5,689 nt of DNA from Thermoplasmatales archaeon UBA582 (GCA_002502705.1 DAQB01000022.1:1-5689), one strand, 5' to 3'; counted from the stretch's first letter, positions 1-5,394 are shown. Made by a program: numbers and translations. Notes: generated by a model from the letters alone, not told the origin.

Positions 1-96
1 ACATGTTCAGGGAAAGGTATCCTTAGTCTTACACATAATTCTGGACACTACGAAGGAGAGGAGATGCCACAAAAAAATATTGCATCGAACAACTGA
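1..96 (+). CDS. Possible 3' end of a plus-strand gene (partial), unknown product
   Basis: The frame starting at base 1 is open from the window edge for 31 codons and closes with tandem stops, TGA at 94-96 and TAA at 97-99. The translated tail ends in MPQKNIASNN. A hairpin with a T-run follows at 108-138, as expected after a gene end. Alternatively the ATG at 64-66, preceded by AAGGAG and AGGAG, could start a 10-codon peptide. Thirty-one open codons can occur by chance, and the next frame is also open to about base 130, so this is weak. The same frame reopens after the stops (100-186 and 187-261), which could mean a decayed gene. No family is recognised. Confidence 0.22.
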   Translation, partial: TCSGKGILSLTHNSGHYEGEEMPQKNIASNN

Positions 97-107
97 TAAA
101 ATAATTC

Positions 108-138
108 GGACCAACGATTTTTTTACGTGAGTTGGTCC
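108..138. terminator. Terminator-like hairpin between convergent units
   Basis: GGACCAAC at 108-115 and GTTGGTCC at 131-138 form a perfect 8-bp stem around a 15-base loop containing seven consecutive Ts on the plus strand (118-124). Read on the minus strand the stem is followed by a U-rich stretch (AATTATTTTAT). It lies about 100 bases beyond the stop of the SIR2-like gene and just after the tandem stops of the possible plus-strand gene. It could end transcription from either side. Archaeal termination depends mainly on U-tracts, so the loop T-run may matter more than the stem. Confidence 0.45.
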
Positions 139-235
139 TTTGAAACCATAGATATCTATAAGGGAAACCAAGGTGAAAACGATTAAGGGAGGGCATACAG
201 GATGCTAGCACGTTTTAGTAAAGTTGTGACTTTTT

Positions 236-1201
236 CTAACCAAGAATTCTGCTTAAAATGAAAGGCGAAGGGCCTAATAGATAGAAATCATCGTGGAGCT
301 TGTCTATTTCAATTCCTATCCTGTAAGTAGGGCGTTGAGGTTTCATCTCTAGTTCAGCTATTACTTTATTCACCTGGTCATCCTTTTCTGAATAACCAAC
401 GATAAAGAGACTAAAAAGTTCAGAAGATATACTATAACGGGACAAATAATCTTTGAAACACTCAAAAACATAACCTCCTTCGTCCGGAAATACCCACCCT
501 AAGTTTCCTGCCTGATTGTGATCATTGAATTCCTCTATGTCGCCGTGAAATTTCCATAAATGGCTCCTCTCATTTACTTCTGACTCCTTGTTAATCTTCT
601 TCGGGGATTTTCCAAGAGCTTTGAAAGCCCTCTCGATAAGATTGTCCCAATTCAAGCATATGATCTCAATCACATTGGAGGGAAAACTAGCCGCGATAAG
701 GTTATGTGATAATCCGGGATTACTTCTGTTTATAAGGGTTTGGAACTGCTTTTTGAATTGAAAACACTTTGGCAAGTCCCCTCTTAATTCAGCGAAGTCA
801 CTAACACCAACAAAACGAAGTATATCATCAAGATCTGTTCTCATTGGGGCACCGCTTTCATATGAAAATCCTGCGCCAATTACAAAAATTGCCTTTTCAA
901 CATTGATGTGATGTTTTGCATCTTTGAACTTCGATGTTTGCCTGAGAATTGCTTTCAGAAGAGTCAAGGAATTATCCTGAATATACTTTAGCATCAAGGC
1001 AGGTCTAAAATTGTGTCCCTTCAGGTTAGTTAAACCGTAAATCTTTGCTTCGTCGAAGACTCTGTCAAGTATCGGGGAGATTGATTGTGGATCCTCTTTG
1101 ATTTGTATTATATAATTTTCCATGTACTTGACGACAGGTCGTCTATATTCCTCAAAAATTAGATTTAAAGCACTATGGCCAGAATTTGTTACCATCTTCA
1201 T
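236..1201 (-). CDS. SIR2-like NAD-binding/NADase domain protein, putative defence effector
   Basis: This is a predicted cytoplasmic SIR2-like protein of 321 residues from the chosen ATG. The NAD-binding motif is GAGFSYESGAP (residues 109-119). LNWDNL supplies the conserved Asn184 and Asp186, KFHGD supplies the catalytic-type His219, and IVGYS (267-271) matches the late Rossmann strand. No zinc-binding cysteine quartet is visible, which argues against a classical protein deacetylase. SIR2-like proteins with this motif set act as NAD-depleting effectors in antiviral systems (Thoeris ThsA, DSR, SIR2-HerA, short-Argonaute systems). The first ~105 residues are a helical extension with no recognised domain. 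The frame is open to an ATG at 1259-1261, but that start would overlap the upstream gene by 89 bases and has no ribosome site. ATG 1199-1201 has AGGT three bases upstream and gives a 29-base overlap; ATG 1193-1195 is also possible. It is the last gene of a three-gene operon. The domain call is firm; the defence role is inferred. Confidence 0.88.
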   Translation of the reverse strand: MKMVTNSGHSALNLIFEEYRRPVVKYMENYIIQIKEDPQSISPILDRVFDEAKIYGLTNLKGHNFRPALMLKYIQDNSLTLLKAILRQTSKFKDAKHHINVEKAIFVIGAGFSYESGAPMRTDLDDILRFVGVSDFAELRGDLPKCFQFKKQFQTLINRSNPGLSHNLIAASFPSNVIEIICLNWDNLIERAFKALGKSPKKINKESEVNERSHLWKFHGDIEEFNDHNQAGNLGWVFPDEGGYVFECFKDYLSRYSISSELFSLFIVGYSEKDDQVNKVIAELEMKPQRPTYRIGIEIDKLHDDFYLLGPSPFILSRILG

Positions 1202-2039
1202 ATAACCTAGTTTTCTTTCCCATATACTCTTCAAAGCTAATCTTGTTTTGAAAGAATTCATCAGTCAAATTTTGGGAAGCAAGTTCCAGTTCATCAAGGA
1301 TTATTCCTCTGATATATTTATCAATAGTTGCGAGCCTTGAATTAGCCTTCGGTTTACCAGTATTACTTACCTCTATTGGAACTTCACGTAGAAAATCTTC
1401 CTCGTTTTGAATAACATTTAAACCTGTTCTACGATTTCTATTTGCCACATCTTCTTTAAGAATATCAAGCAATTCCTTCACCATAACAGGGTCACCTGAA
1501 TAGTAATTCCTTGCTTGAATAACATCCTTAATCGCATAAAGGGATAGTGGTGTACCTTTATGTGTACTTTCCTTGATTACCATTATATTTTCGTCTAAAT
1601 TTTGTTTAATGTTCCCTACTGTTGAAATTTCAATTCTTCGAGTGGTCAACTCAGACATAACTGTGGGGTCAGTAAATCCGTCTAGGAAAAGTGAAGACTC
1701 ATTAATCTGGTATTGTTCAGTTGTCCCAGATACTGGTAGAGTGCTTTGCCATACTCCTGATGGTAGTTCTTGATTCTGTATGGAATTCTTAATGTTCACG
1801 AAGTTTTCCAAGAACTCTAATTTTTCTCCTTCTCTAGTTTTCCGACCATGAGAAAATCTTTGCAACTTAATTCTTTTCAATGCCAATTCTACTCTCGATG
1901 GGGCATCTATATTAGAAATCAAACTAATTAGGAAATCCTCATCACCAATAAATTCTTCCACCGCCCGAGACAGCTCCTCGATTGGCAATTCCGGGTATCT
2001 GCTCATAAGTTCATTAAATGACAAACTAGGGTTAATCAC
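1173..2039 (-). CDS. Hypothetical protein, middle gene of the SIR2 operon
   Basis: The product is a 288-residue soluble protein of no family I recognise. It starts at GTG (2037-2039), whose GTGA overlaps the stop codon of the upstream gene by four bases, a sign of translational coupling. GGAG lies 11 bases upstream, inside the preceding gene. Residues 1-90 are mostly acidic and helical with a basic patch (about 55-70: KRIKLQ, HGRKTR). Residues 90-150 look strand-rich. The region 160-215 is helical with a basic RNRR stretch (201-204), and the C-terminus is helical and charged. There are no membrane segments, signal peptide, Walker motifs or nuclease motifs. Its end overlaps the start region of the SIR2-like gene. 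The tight packing suggests a partner of the SIR2 protein, for example a sensor, inhibitor or scaffold, but nothing in the sequence decides this. Confidence 0.8.
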   Translation of the reverse strand: MINPSLSFNELMSRYPELPIEELSRAVEEFIGDEDFLISLISNIDAPSRVELALKRIKLQRFSHGRKTREGEKLEFLENFVNIKNSIQNQELPSGVWQSTLPVSGTTEQYQINESSLFLDGFTDPTVMSELTTRRIEISTVGNIKQNLDENIMVIKESTHKGTPLSLYAIKDVIQARNYYSGDPVMVKELLDILKEDVANRNRRTGLNVIQNEEDFLREVPIEVSNTGKPKANSRLATIDKYIRGIILDELELASQNLTDEFFQNKISFEEYMGKKTRLYEDGNKFWP

Positions 2040-2941
2040 CTCAATCCCATCTCCTTTTTAACGGATTTTGAAAGCATGTGGGTCAATCTATTTCTAAAGT
2101 CTGGTGGCAATACAACTTTATTCTCCTTTTGCGTAGACCCTGAAGGAGATTCTATAAATACCATGAATAATTTTCGCCAATTTTTTAGATTCTCCCAGAT
2201 CAAGTTTGAGAAATCTTCAACGGATAAATCTCCGCGCGCCATTAGTTCTGACAATCGATCTATATTACATATAAGACCTTCATTGATCATAATCTCGTAG
2301 ATTTTAGGATCAGAATTCCCAAATTGTTTTACGAAATCCAAGTACCAATCCATAGACATTATGCAGGAGCTTAACAGGGTAATCTTGAGATTATATCCAG
2401 TAAGATTAGATATCCTTTCAATCTCATTTCCTATGCCCTTTAGAAGGTTGTTGTTAGCAAGATATAGATAGTCTTTGGAAGAGCCTAGAAACTCAGACAT
2501 CCATTTCGACACGTACGCAGTATAGTTCTCATCTGAATTATCTGAGTAATAACTGGCATTTTCTGAGTCTAGGTGCTGATAACGTCTGAACGCATTCTTG
2601 AATCCCACAAACAAATCCCACAGAGATTGAGTACCCTTCGTGTCTTCTACTGATCTTTCTATCAAGGCAGTCAAAAACTCAACTCCCGGAGTCCTTACTT
2701 CACTGATGTATTGACTGTCAATCTTGCCAGAGTTATAAGTTTTGAATTTTGTGTAATCCATACTCATAGATCTTATCATAAACCCAACAAGGCCCCAGTC
2801 AAGTTCATCCATTATGAAAGAATCAGAAAGTATTCTATTCGAATAAATTGTCGTTAGGAAATAATCATCATTTTTGAACAGCCTCTCGGCTTCTTTCAAA
2901 TGTGCTACTAATATTTTTCTTCTGTCATCATTAGTTAGCAT
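2036..2941 (-). CDS. Hypothetical helical protein with C-terminal RNxxxH motif, first gene of the SIR2 operon
   Basis: The product is a 301-residue protein predicted to be almost entirely alpha-helical and soluble, of no family I recognise. I chose the ATG at 2939-2941. The frame extends nine codons to a TTG at 2966-2968, but that codon sits against the TATA-like box (2969-2976) and would lie upstream of the expected transcript start. Residues 3-45 (an amphipathic helix, then a Y/L-rich stretch) resemble the helical repeats of HEPN- or TPR-like proteins only loosely. Residues 283-288 read RNRLTH, which fits the R-x4-H pattern of HEPN ribonucleases; one short motif is not proof. The gene ends in TGA overlapping the GTG of the next gene. 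Its place at the head of a SIR2-like operon suggests a sensing or regulatory role in the same system; that is inference. Confidence 0.8.
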   Translation of the reverse strand: MLTNDDRRKILVAHLKEAERLFKNDDYFLTTIYSNRILSDSFIMDELDWGLVGFMIRSMSMDYTKFKTYNSGKIDSQYISEVRTPGVEFLTALIERSVEDTKGTQSLWDLFVGFKNAFRRYQHLDSENASYYSDNSDENYTAYVSKWMSEFLGSSKDYLYLANNNLLKGIGNEIERISNLTGYNLKITLLSSCIMSMDWYLDFVKQFGNSDPKIYEIMINEGLICNIDRLSELMARGDLSVEDFSNLIWENLKNWRKLFMVFIESPSGSTQKENKVVLPPDFRNRLTHMLSKSVKKEMGLR

Positions 2942-2968
2942 AGGCCCACTATATACAATTACTAACAA

Positions 2969-2982
2969 CTTATTAATTTTGC
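2969..2982 (-). promoter_or_regulatory. Archaeal-type BRE/TATA promoter of the SIR2 operon
   Basis: On the minus strand GCAAAA (2982-2977) followed by TTAATAAG (2976-2969) resembles a BRE plus TATA box. It lies 27 bases upstream of the ATG at 2941, so initiation about 25 bases downstream of the box would fall next to the start codon. No Shine-Dalgarno motif precedes that ATG, which fits a leaderless mRNA. A second TATA-like element (GTATATAG, minus strand, 2956-2949) is too close to the ATG to serve it. No other promoter is apparent before the two downstream genes, so the three probably share one transcript. Confidence 0.5.
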
Positions 2983-3276
2983 TTGTGTAGCCACGCTTAG
3001 TATGATTCTGAGGATTTTAATGCTTCATAAAGAACAATAGATTATCGGTTGGAGTCTTTACTCAATTTGGAAGAACTTCCGAAATCGCCAAAACTCTCCC
3101 AAACCTATCGGGACAGAGTAAAAGTGTATACAAAATTTGCCTGACAGAAGGACTGATTATAGGCTTTATTTTCATTCCATCACTGACTATGTAAGATTTA
3201 CCAATTCAATATCATCAAGTGTTACAGCCTATTCTGAAGCGATAGGAAGGCATTCCTGAACAATCATTCAATCTAT

Positions 3277-3434
3277 CCATCTGTTGCAGTTCCATCAGGC
3301 TATTCCATCAATATCCATCGCCCTGTTCCATCACCACTCAAGAACGCCATCGGATATTTCCATCAAACAACATCAGAATTTTCATCAGTTCCATCCTTAT
3401 TCCATCATCTTACTCCATCAGAGATTTACCATCA
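3277..3434. repeat. Cluster of about 13 CATC(A) motifs, many as TTCCATCA
   Basis: CCATC begins at 3277, 3292, 3305, 3315, 3328, 3347, 3360, 3391, 3402, 3415 and 3429, and degenerate copies with CATC at 3371 and 3383 fill the gap. Most steps are 10-14 bases, close to one turn of DNA. Full TTCCATCA occurs at 3290, 3303, 3326, 3358 and 3400, all in the same orientation. Another copy stands alone at 3175-3182. Same-face, helically spaced short direct repeats are typical of cooperative binding sites. RHH segregation and copy-control proteins such as Omega bind arrays of 7-base repeats containing ATCA. The RHH gene beginning at 4659 ends 266 bases away and is an obvious candidate binder; that link is inference. 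A degenerate low-complexity coding remnant is the alternative. Confidence 0.6.
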
Positions 3435-3645
3435 GTGGATCGGTTTTGCTTTTGGCCTATTCTTCAGAGTGTTATCGATCAATCGAATGTCCTACATGTT
3501 AATCATGGGAAGTTTCAGGTTTTGGAAAGTCGAAAAGAGAAATGGAACCGCTATCAGATCACTGAGAAAGCCTTTAAATCCCTACCCCAGAGATATGATC
3601 CCTATCAGTTCCATATCTCGCACTGAATGGATTTCTCACCTGAAT

Positions 3646-3671
3646 CTCACCTGCAAAAGTGAGGGTTTTTT
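3646..3671 (+). terminator. Weak plus-strand terminator-like hairpin with T6
   Basis: CTCAC (3646-3650) and GTGAG (3659-3663) form a 5-bp stem with an 8-base loop, followed by GG and six Ts (3666-3671). It lies 20 bases past the stop (TGA 3624-3626) of the plus-strand open frame 3435-3626. CTCACCTG is also directly repeated at 3635-3642 and 3646-3653. The stem is short, so this could be chance. If functional it could also stop antisense transcription running towards the end of the RHH gene. Confidence 0.25.
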
Positions 3672-3699
3672 CCCAGAAATACGAGCTCAGCATGAAATC

Positions 3700-4659
3700 T
3701 CACTTTCTCCCCCCATCGGCTCCGTCCATTATCTCACTTAACTTTGCGATTTCCTTCACTATTCTATCGAAGTCATAGCTGAAAAGATAGTAATTGCCTG
3801 TAGCAACCATTTGCTCGTCGCCTCTATCTACCTGCCGTATTGTTTGTAATGCCTCCACTAACTTTTTGTAATGCTTCCTGAAGCTCTTATCTTCGGTGTA
3901 TTCCGCCTCGTTTACCATTTCAACCTTCTGCCTCTCTGCGATCTCTCCTATCTTTGTGGAGTCAAAACTATTGTAACGATCCCAGAGTGATTGGGCAATA
4001 TCCCGTGCCTTCCGAACCCCATTTAGCACCTTGTAGTTAGTAATGATCTCGCTTCTGTCAGCAAGTTTGTTGTCTCCTAAGAGTTTGAGAAGGTCAAGGA
4101 TCTGTTTTAGTGCGTCTATCGGCCGATATGTGCCTATCCTGTACATCTCCCTGTTGTATGCGGAGATTTCCTCATTCATTGCATTGACTCTTTTGGTCAA
4201 TTCCTCTTCTTTTTTTGCAAGTTCCTCTGCTTCCTCCGTCCTCTCTGTTACTTCGCTCTTGAGCTTGTTAAGAGCATTTCTTGAGGCTTCAATCTCCTTC
4301 CGAATGTCATGCAACTCAACTTGATCCTTAAGCGATTCTGCAATTTCCTTAACATAAATAGGGCTCTCCGGATCACACATCTCGGCTATATAGGCTTTGG
4401 TTCTATCGTCTGCTTTCCTATATATCCCGTTTGCATAACGGCCTGCTTCCTTGCTATGCCGTATAGATCTTAGGAATCTGTAAACGGCTTCTGGCTCTAT
4501 TCCACCTTGCTTAAAATACCAACTCGGTGTATCTTGATCAAGGCCATCTAAATATCCTTTTGCTGCGACTCGGATCGCCTCTGTCCTGTTTTCAGGGTTG
4601 ATTTTCGCAAGGTTCTTTAACGTCTCGTCGTCAAGTTGTGCACTAATCGTCTGGCTCAT
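3700..4659 (-). CDS. Ribbon-helix-helix DNA-binding protein with coiled coil
   Basis: This is a 319-residue protein. Residues 1-40 fit a CopG/Arc-type ribbon-helix-helix unit: the strand TISAQLDDE, a first helix LKNLAKI, the turn NPENR, and a second helix TEAIRVAAKGYLDGL. Such units dimerise and place the strand in the DNA major groove. Residues 43-100 are helical and aromatic-rich. Residues about 105-170 are a strongly charged E/K-rich heptad-like coiled coil. Residues 180-319 are helical with no recognised domain. Plain CopG-type regulators are usually well under 120 residues, so this is an unusually long form, closer in layout to segregation or plasmid-maintenance proteins. The ATG at 4657-4659 is immediately preceded by AT-rich promoter sequence, indicating leaderless expression. 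Dyads upstream (4721-4760) suggest autoregulation. By eye the coding sequence is richer in G+C than the SIR2 operon. The RHH call is fairly firm; the cellular role is unknown. Confidence 0.85.
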   Translation of the reverse strand: MSQTISAQLDDETLKNLAKINPENRTEAIRVAAKGYLDGLDQDTPSWYFKQGGIEPEAVYRFLRSIRHSKEAGRYANGIYRKADDRTKAYIAEMCDPESPIYVKEIAESLKDQVELHDIRKEIEASRNALNKLKSEVTERTEEAEELAKKEEELTKRVNAMNEEISAYNREMYRIGTYRPIDALKQILDLLKLLGDNKLADRSEIITNYKVLNGVRKARDIAQSLWDRYNSFDSTKIGEIAERQKVEMVNEAEYTEDKSFRKHYKKLVEALQTIRQVDRGDEQMVATGNYYLFSYDFDRIVKEIAKLSEIMDGADGGRK

Positions 4660-4679
4660 TATATATCAAATAGGTTTCT

Positions 4680-4708
4680 AAATATAATGTTTATCACTCT
4701 CTATATAA
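4680..4708 (-). promoter_or_regulatory. Two candidate TATA boxes for the RHH gene
   Basis: TTATATTT on the minus strand (4687-4680) ends 20 bases before the ATG at 4659, so its centre is about 25 bases from the start codon and transcription would begin at or near the ATG. A second box, TTATATAG (4708-4701), would give a leader of about 20 bases. That leader would have no Shine-Dalgarno motif. The nearer box fits leaderless translation best. Confidence 0.5.
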
Positions 4709-4720
4709 TGCCAAAAACTC

Positions 4721-4793
4721 TGATCTGATCACAAATCTATGTGGAAAATTGATCTGATCATTTTTGATCAAAATAATATATAGTCCGGATCAC
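4721..4793. promoter_or_regulatory. Operator-like TGATC-T-GATCA dyads upstream of the RHH gene
   Basis: The perfect 5+1+5 dyad TGATCTGATCA occurs at 4721-4731 and again at 4750-4760, 29 bases apart. A further TGATCA lies at 4765-4770 and GATCACAAA is repeated at 4727-4735 and 4788-4796. The cluster lies just upstream of the RHH gene's TATA boxes. RHH repressors commonly bind such short dyads or repeats in their own promoters, so autoregulation is the natural reading. The density of GATC would also make this a hotspot for a GATC methylase if the host has one. Confidence 0.5.
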
Positions 4794-4932
4794 AAAAACG
4801 CAAGAGTCTATTATCAAGATTCTCTTGAAATTTAAAGGCTCTGCGATCAAATTATATAATTTTTGAATTAAACGTTTTAAGCGAATCCGCCTCTTTATTA
4901 TATAGTACCATAGCAGTGTCTTTTAATGACAC

Positions 4933-4950
4933 ACTTTTGTTTACAAAAGT
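4933..4950. repeat. Near-perfect palindrome, 8-bp arms
   Basis: ACTTTTGT (4933-4940) and ACAAAAGT (4943-4950) are perfect inverted repeats with only TT between them. Too tight a loop for a stable RNA hairpin, it looks more like a dimeric protein-binding site. It resembles the palindrome at 5028-5050: both contain ACACTYTTGT followed by the reverse arm. A short GTGTC/GACAC inverted repeat (4916-4932) sits beside it. Confidence 0.45.
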
Positions 4951-5027
4951 ATAGCAAATATCTTCACAATCCTTTAATTTCCTATGCCTGCGTATAATTT
5001 CAAAATTTAATTCTCATGTATTTCCAC

Positions 5028-5050
5028 TACACTCTTGTCATAAGAGTGTA
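5028..5050. repeat. Perfect inverted repeat, 9-bp arms and 5-base loop
   Basis: TACACTCTT (5028-5036) and AAGAGTGTA (5042-5050) pair perfectly around GTCAT. It is about 98 bases from the related palindrome at 4933-4950. No T-run follows on either strand and no gene ends here, so a terminator is unlikely. A protein-binding operator or a structural element of a control region fits better. Confidence 0.5.
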
Positions 5051-5129
5051 TTGGATAATTTCAATGGTTCATTGTATATTGGAGGGTCAAACTCTGCATC
5101 TTGGAAGAGGGTAGTGAGTCTGTTGTCTT

Positions 5130-5221
5130 TTAAGGCCTTAAAATTTAACAGGTTAAGGCATTAAATGGTTTTCTATTAAGGCCTCAAAATTTAGCGGATC
5201 AAGGTATTAAACAGCTCCCTT
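5130..5221. repeat. Iteron-like array: four direct repeats at an exact 23-base period
   Basis: The core TTAAGGCNTTAAA recurs at 5130, 5153, 5176 and 5199, exactly 23 bases apart each time. The cores are TTAAGGCCTTAAA, TTAAGGCATTAAA, TTAAGGCCTCAAA and TCAAGGTATTAAA. Units 1 and 3 also share the following ATTTA, giving a 46-base higher-order repeat: 5130-5168 against 5176-5214 agrees at 31 of 39 positions, and all eight differences are transitions. Repeats of 17-24 bases at a fixed period of about two helical turns are characteristic of iterons that bind replication initiators, and also of some operators. No initiator gene is visible in the window. Confidence 0.65.
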
Positions 5222-5276
5222 ATAATGCATTATTTGGTCTAACGGGTACCTCACCTCTCAGATCCTCAAGACTCAT
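5220..5276 (-). CDS. Possible micro-ORF of 18 codons
   Basis: ATG at 5274-5276 is preceded on the minus strand by GAGGT (5285-5281) with a four-base gap, the best Shine-Dalgarno placement in this region, and a TATA-like stretch lies at about 5297-5307. It encodes MSLEDLRGEVPVRPNNAL and stops with TAA at 5220-5222. The peptide reads like the natural start of a protein, so it may be a leader peptide, a small protein, or the head of a gene cut off where the 23-base repeat array begins. The 12-base palindrome ATAATGCATTAT (5222-5233) overlaps its end. The TATA-like box is close enough that the Shine-Dalgarno could lie outside the transcript, which weakens the case. Confidence 0.25.
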   Translation of the reverse strand: MSLEDLRGEVPVRPNNAL

Positions 5277-5355
5277 TCTGACCTCTAAAAAAGATCAAAA
5301 TATATCTATTAACAATTTTAGCCTATCTCATCTCTTGGATATTAAATTATAGGGA

Positions 5356-5394
5356 TAAGGAGGTTATGGTGGTAGGTTTTTGGAAACCTCCTTA
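5356..5394. repeat. 10-bp stem hairpin spanning the membrane gene's stop codon
   Basis: TAAGGAGGTT (5356-5365) and AACCTCCTTA (5385-5394) form a perfect 10-bp stem with a 19-base loop (5366-5384). The stop codon of the minus-strand membrane protein gene (5364-5366) lies in it. There is no U-run directly after the stem on the minus strand, but an AT-rich stretch follows, so it may act in 3'-end formation or mRNA stability. On the plus strand the left arm contains AAGGAGG just before an ATG, giving a 22-codon frame that I do not believe is a gene. Confidence 0.45.

Larger units (their letters stand above)
2942..3699. other. 758-base region without a confident gene
   Basis: This stretch separates the SIR2 operon from the RHH gene. 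It contains the operon promoter, a dense cluster of CATC(A) motifs (3277-3434) with an outlying TTCCATCA at 3175-3182, and a plus-strand frame open from 3246 to 3626 that may or may not be coding. That frame has no ATG; its only usable start is GTG 3435, giving 63 residues, and its upstream half consists of the repeat cluster. No minus-strand gene of useful length is present. Nothing resembling a tRNA or transposon end was found. Confidence 0.6.
4660..5363. other. 704-base repeat-rich region without a large gene
   Basis: Between the RHH gene and the membrane protein gene there is no open frame of ordinary gene size on either strand. The content is very AT-rich (4660-4990 especially) and ordered: promoter and GATC dyads next to the RHH gene, two related palindromes in the middle, then the four-unit 23-base repeat and a 12-base palindrome. 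The layout resembles a replication-origin or copy-control region of an extrachromosomal or integrated element, but no origin-binding protein can be tied to it from this sequence. Confidence 0.45.

Noticed and set aside
29..211. Minus-strand open frame of 60 residues past the end of the SIR2 gene
   Set aside because: No ribosome site or clear promoter, cysteine- and aromatic-rich composition atypical of a soluble protein, and it reads through the terminator-like hairpin.
202..261. Plus-strand 19-codon frame with GGAGGG upstream of its ATG
   Set aside because: It runs into the end of the SIR2-like gene on the other strand and is too short to support; kept only as part of the possible decayed frame.
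1573..2300. Plus-strand frames of 66 and 74 residues opposite the operon genes
   Set aside because: They are antisense shadows of two well-supported minus-strand genes, without their own ribosome sites.
3277..3434. CRISPR array
   Set aside because: The repeated unit is only 5-8 bases with 10-14 base spacing, far below CRISPR repeat and spacer sizes, and no cas gene is present.
4043..4324. Plus-strand 93-residue frame opposite the RHH gene
   Set aside because: Its serine- and leucine-rich composition is what the reverse strand of an E/K-rich coiled-coil gene produces; the minus-strand gene explains the region.
4801..4827. Inverted repeat CAAGAG/CTCTTG
   Set aside because: Only six base pairs with a 15-base loop in AT-rich DNA; expected by chance.
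5101..5211. Two repeated mini-peptides encoded in the 46-base super-repeat, each ending in TAA
   Set aside because: The reading frame similarity follows from the DNA repeat; the 46-base period is not a multiple of three and the 23-base period points to DNA sites rather than coding.
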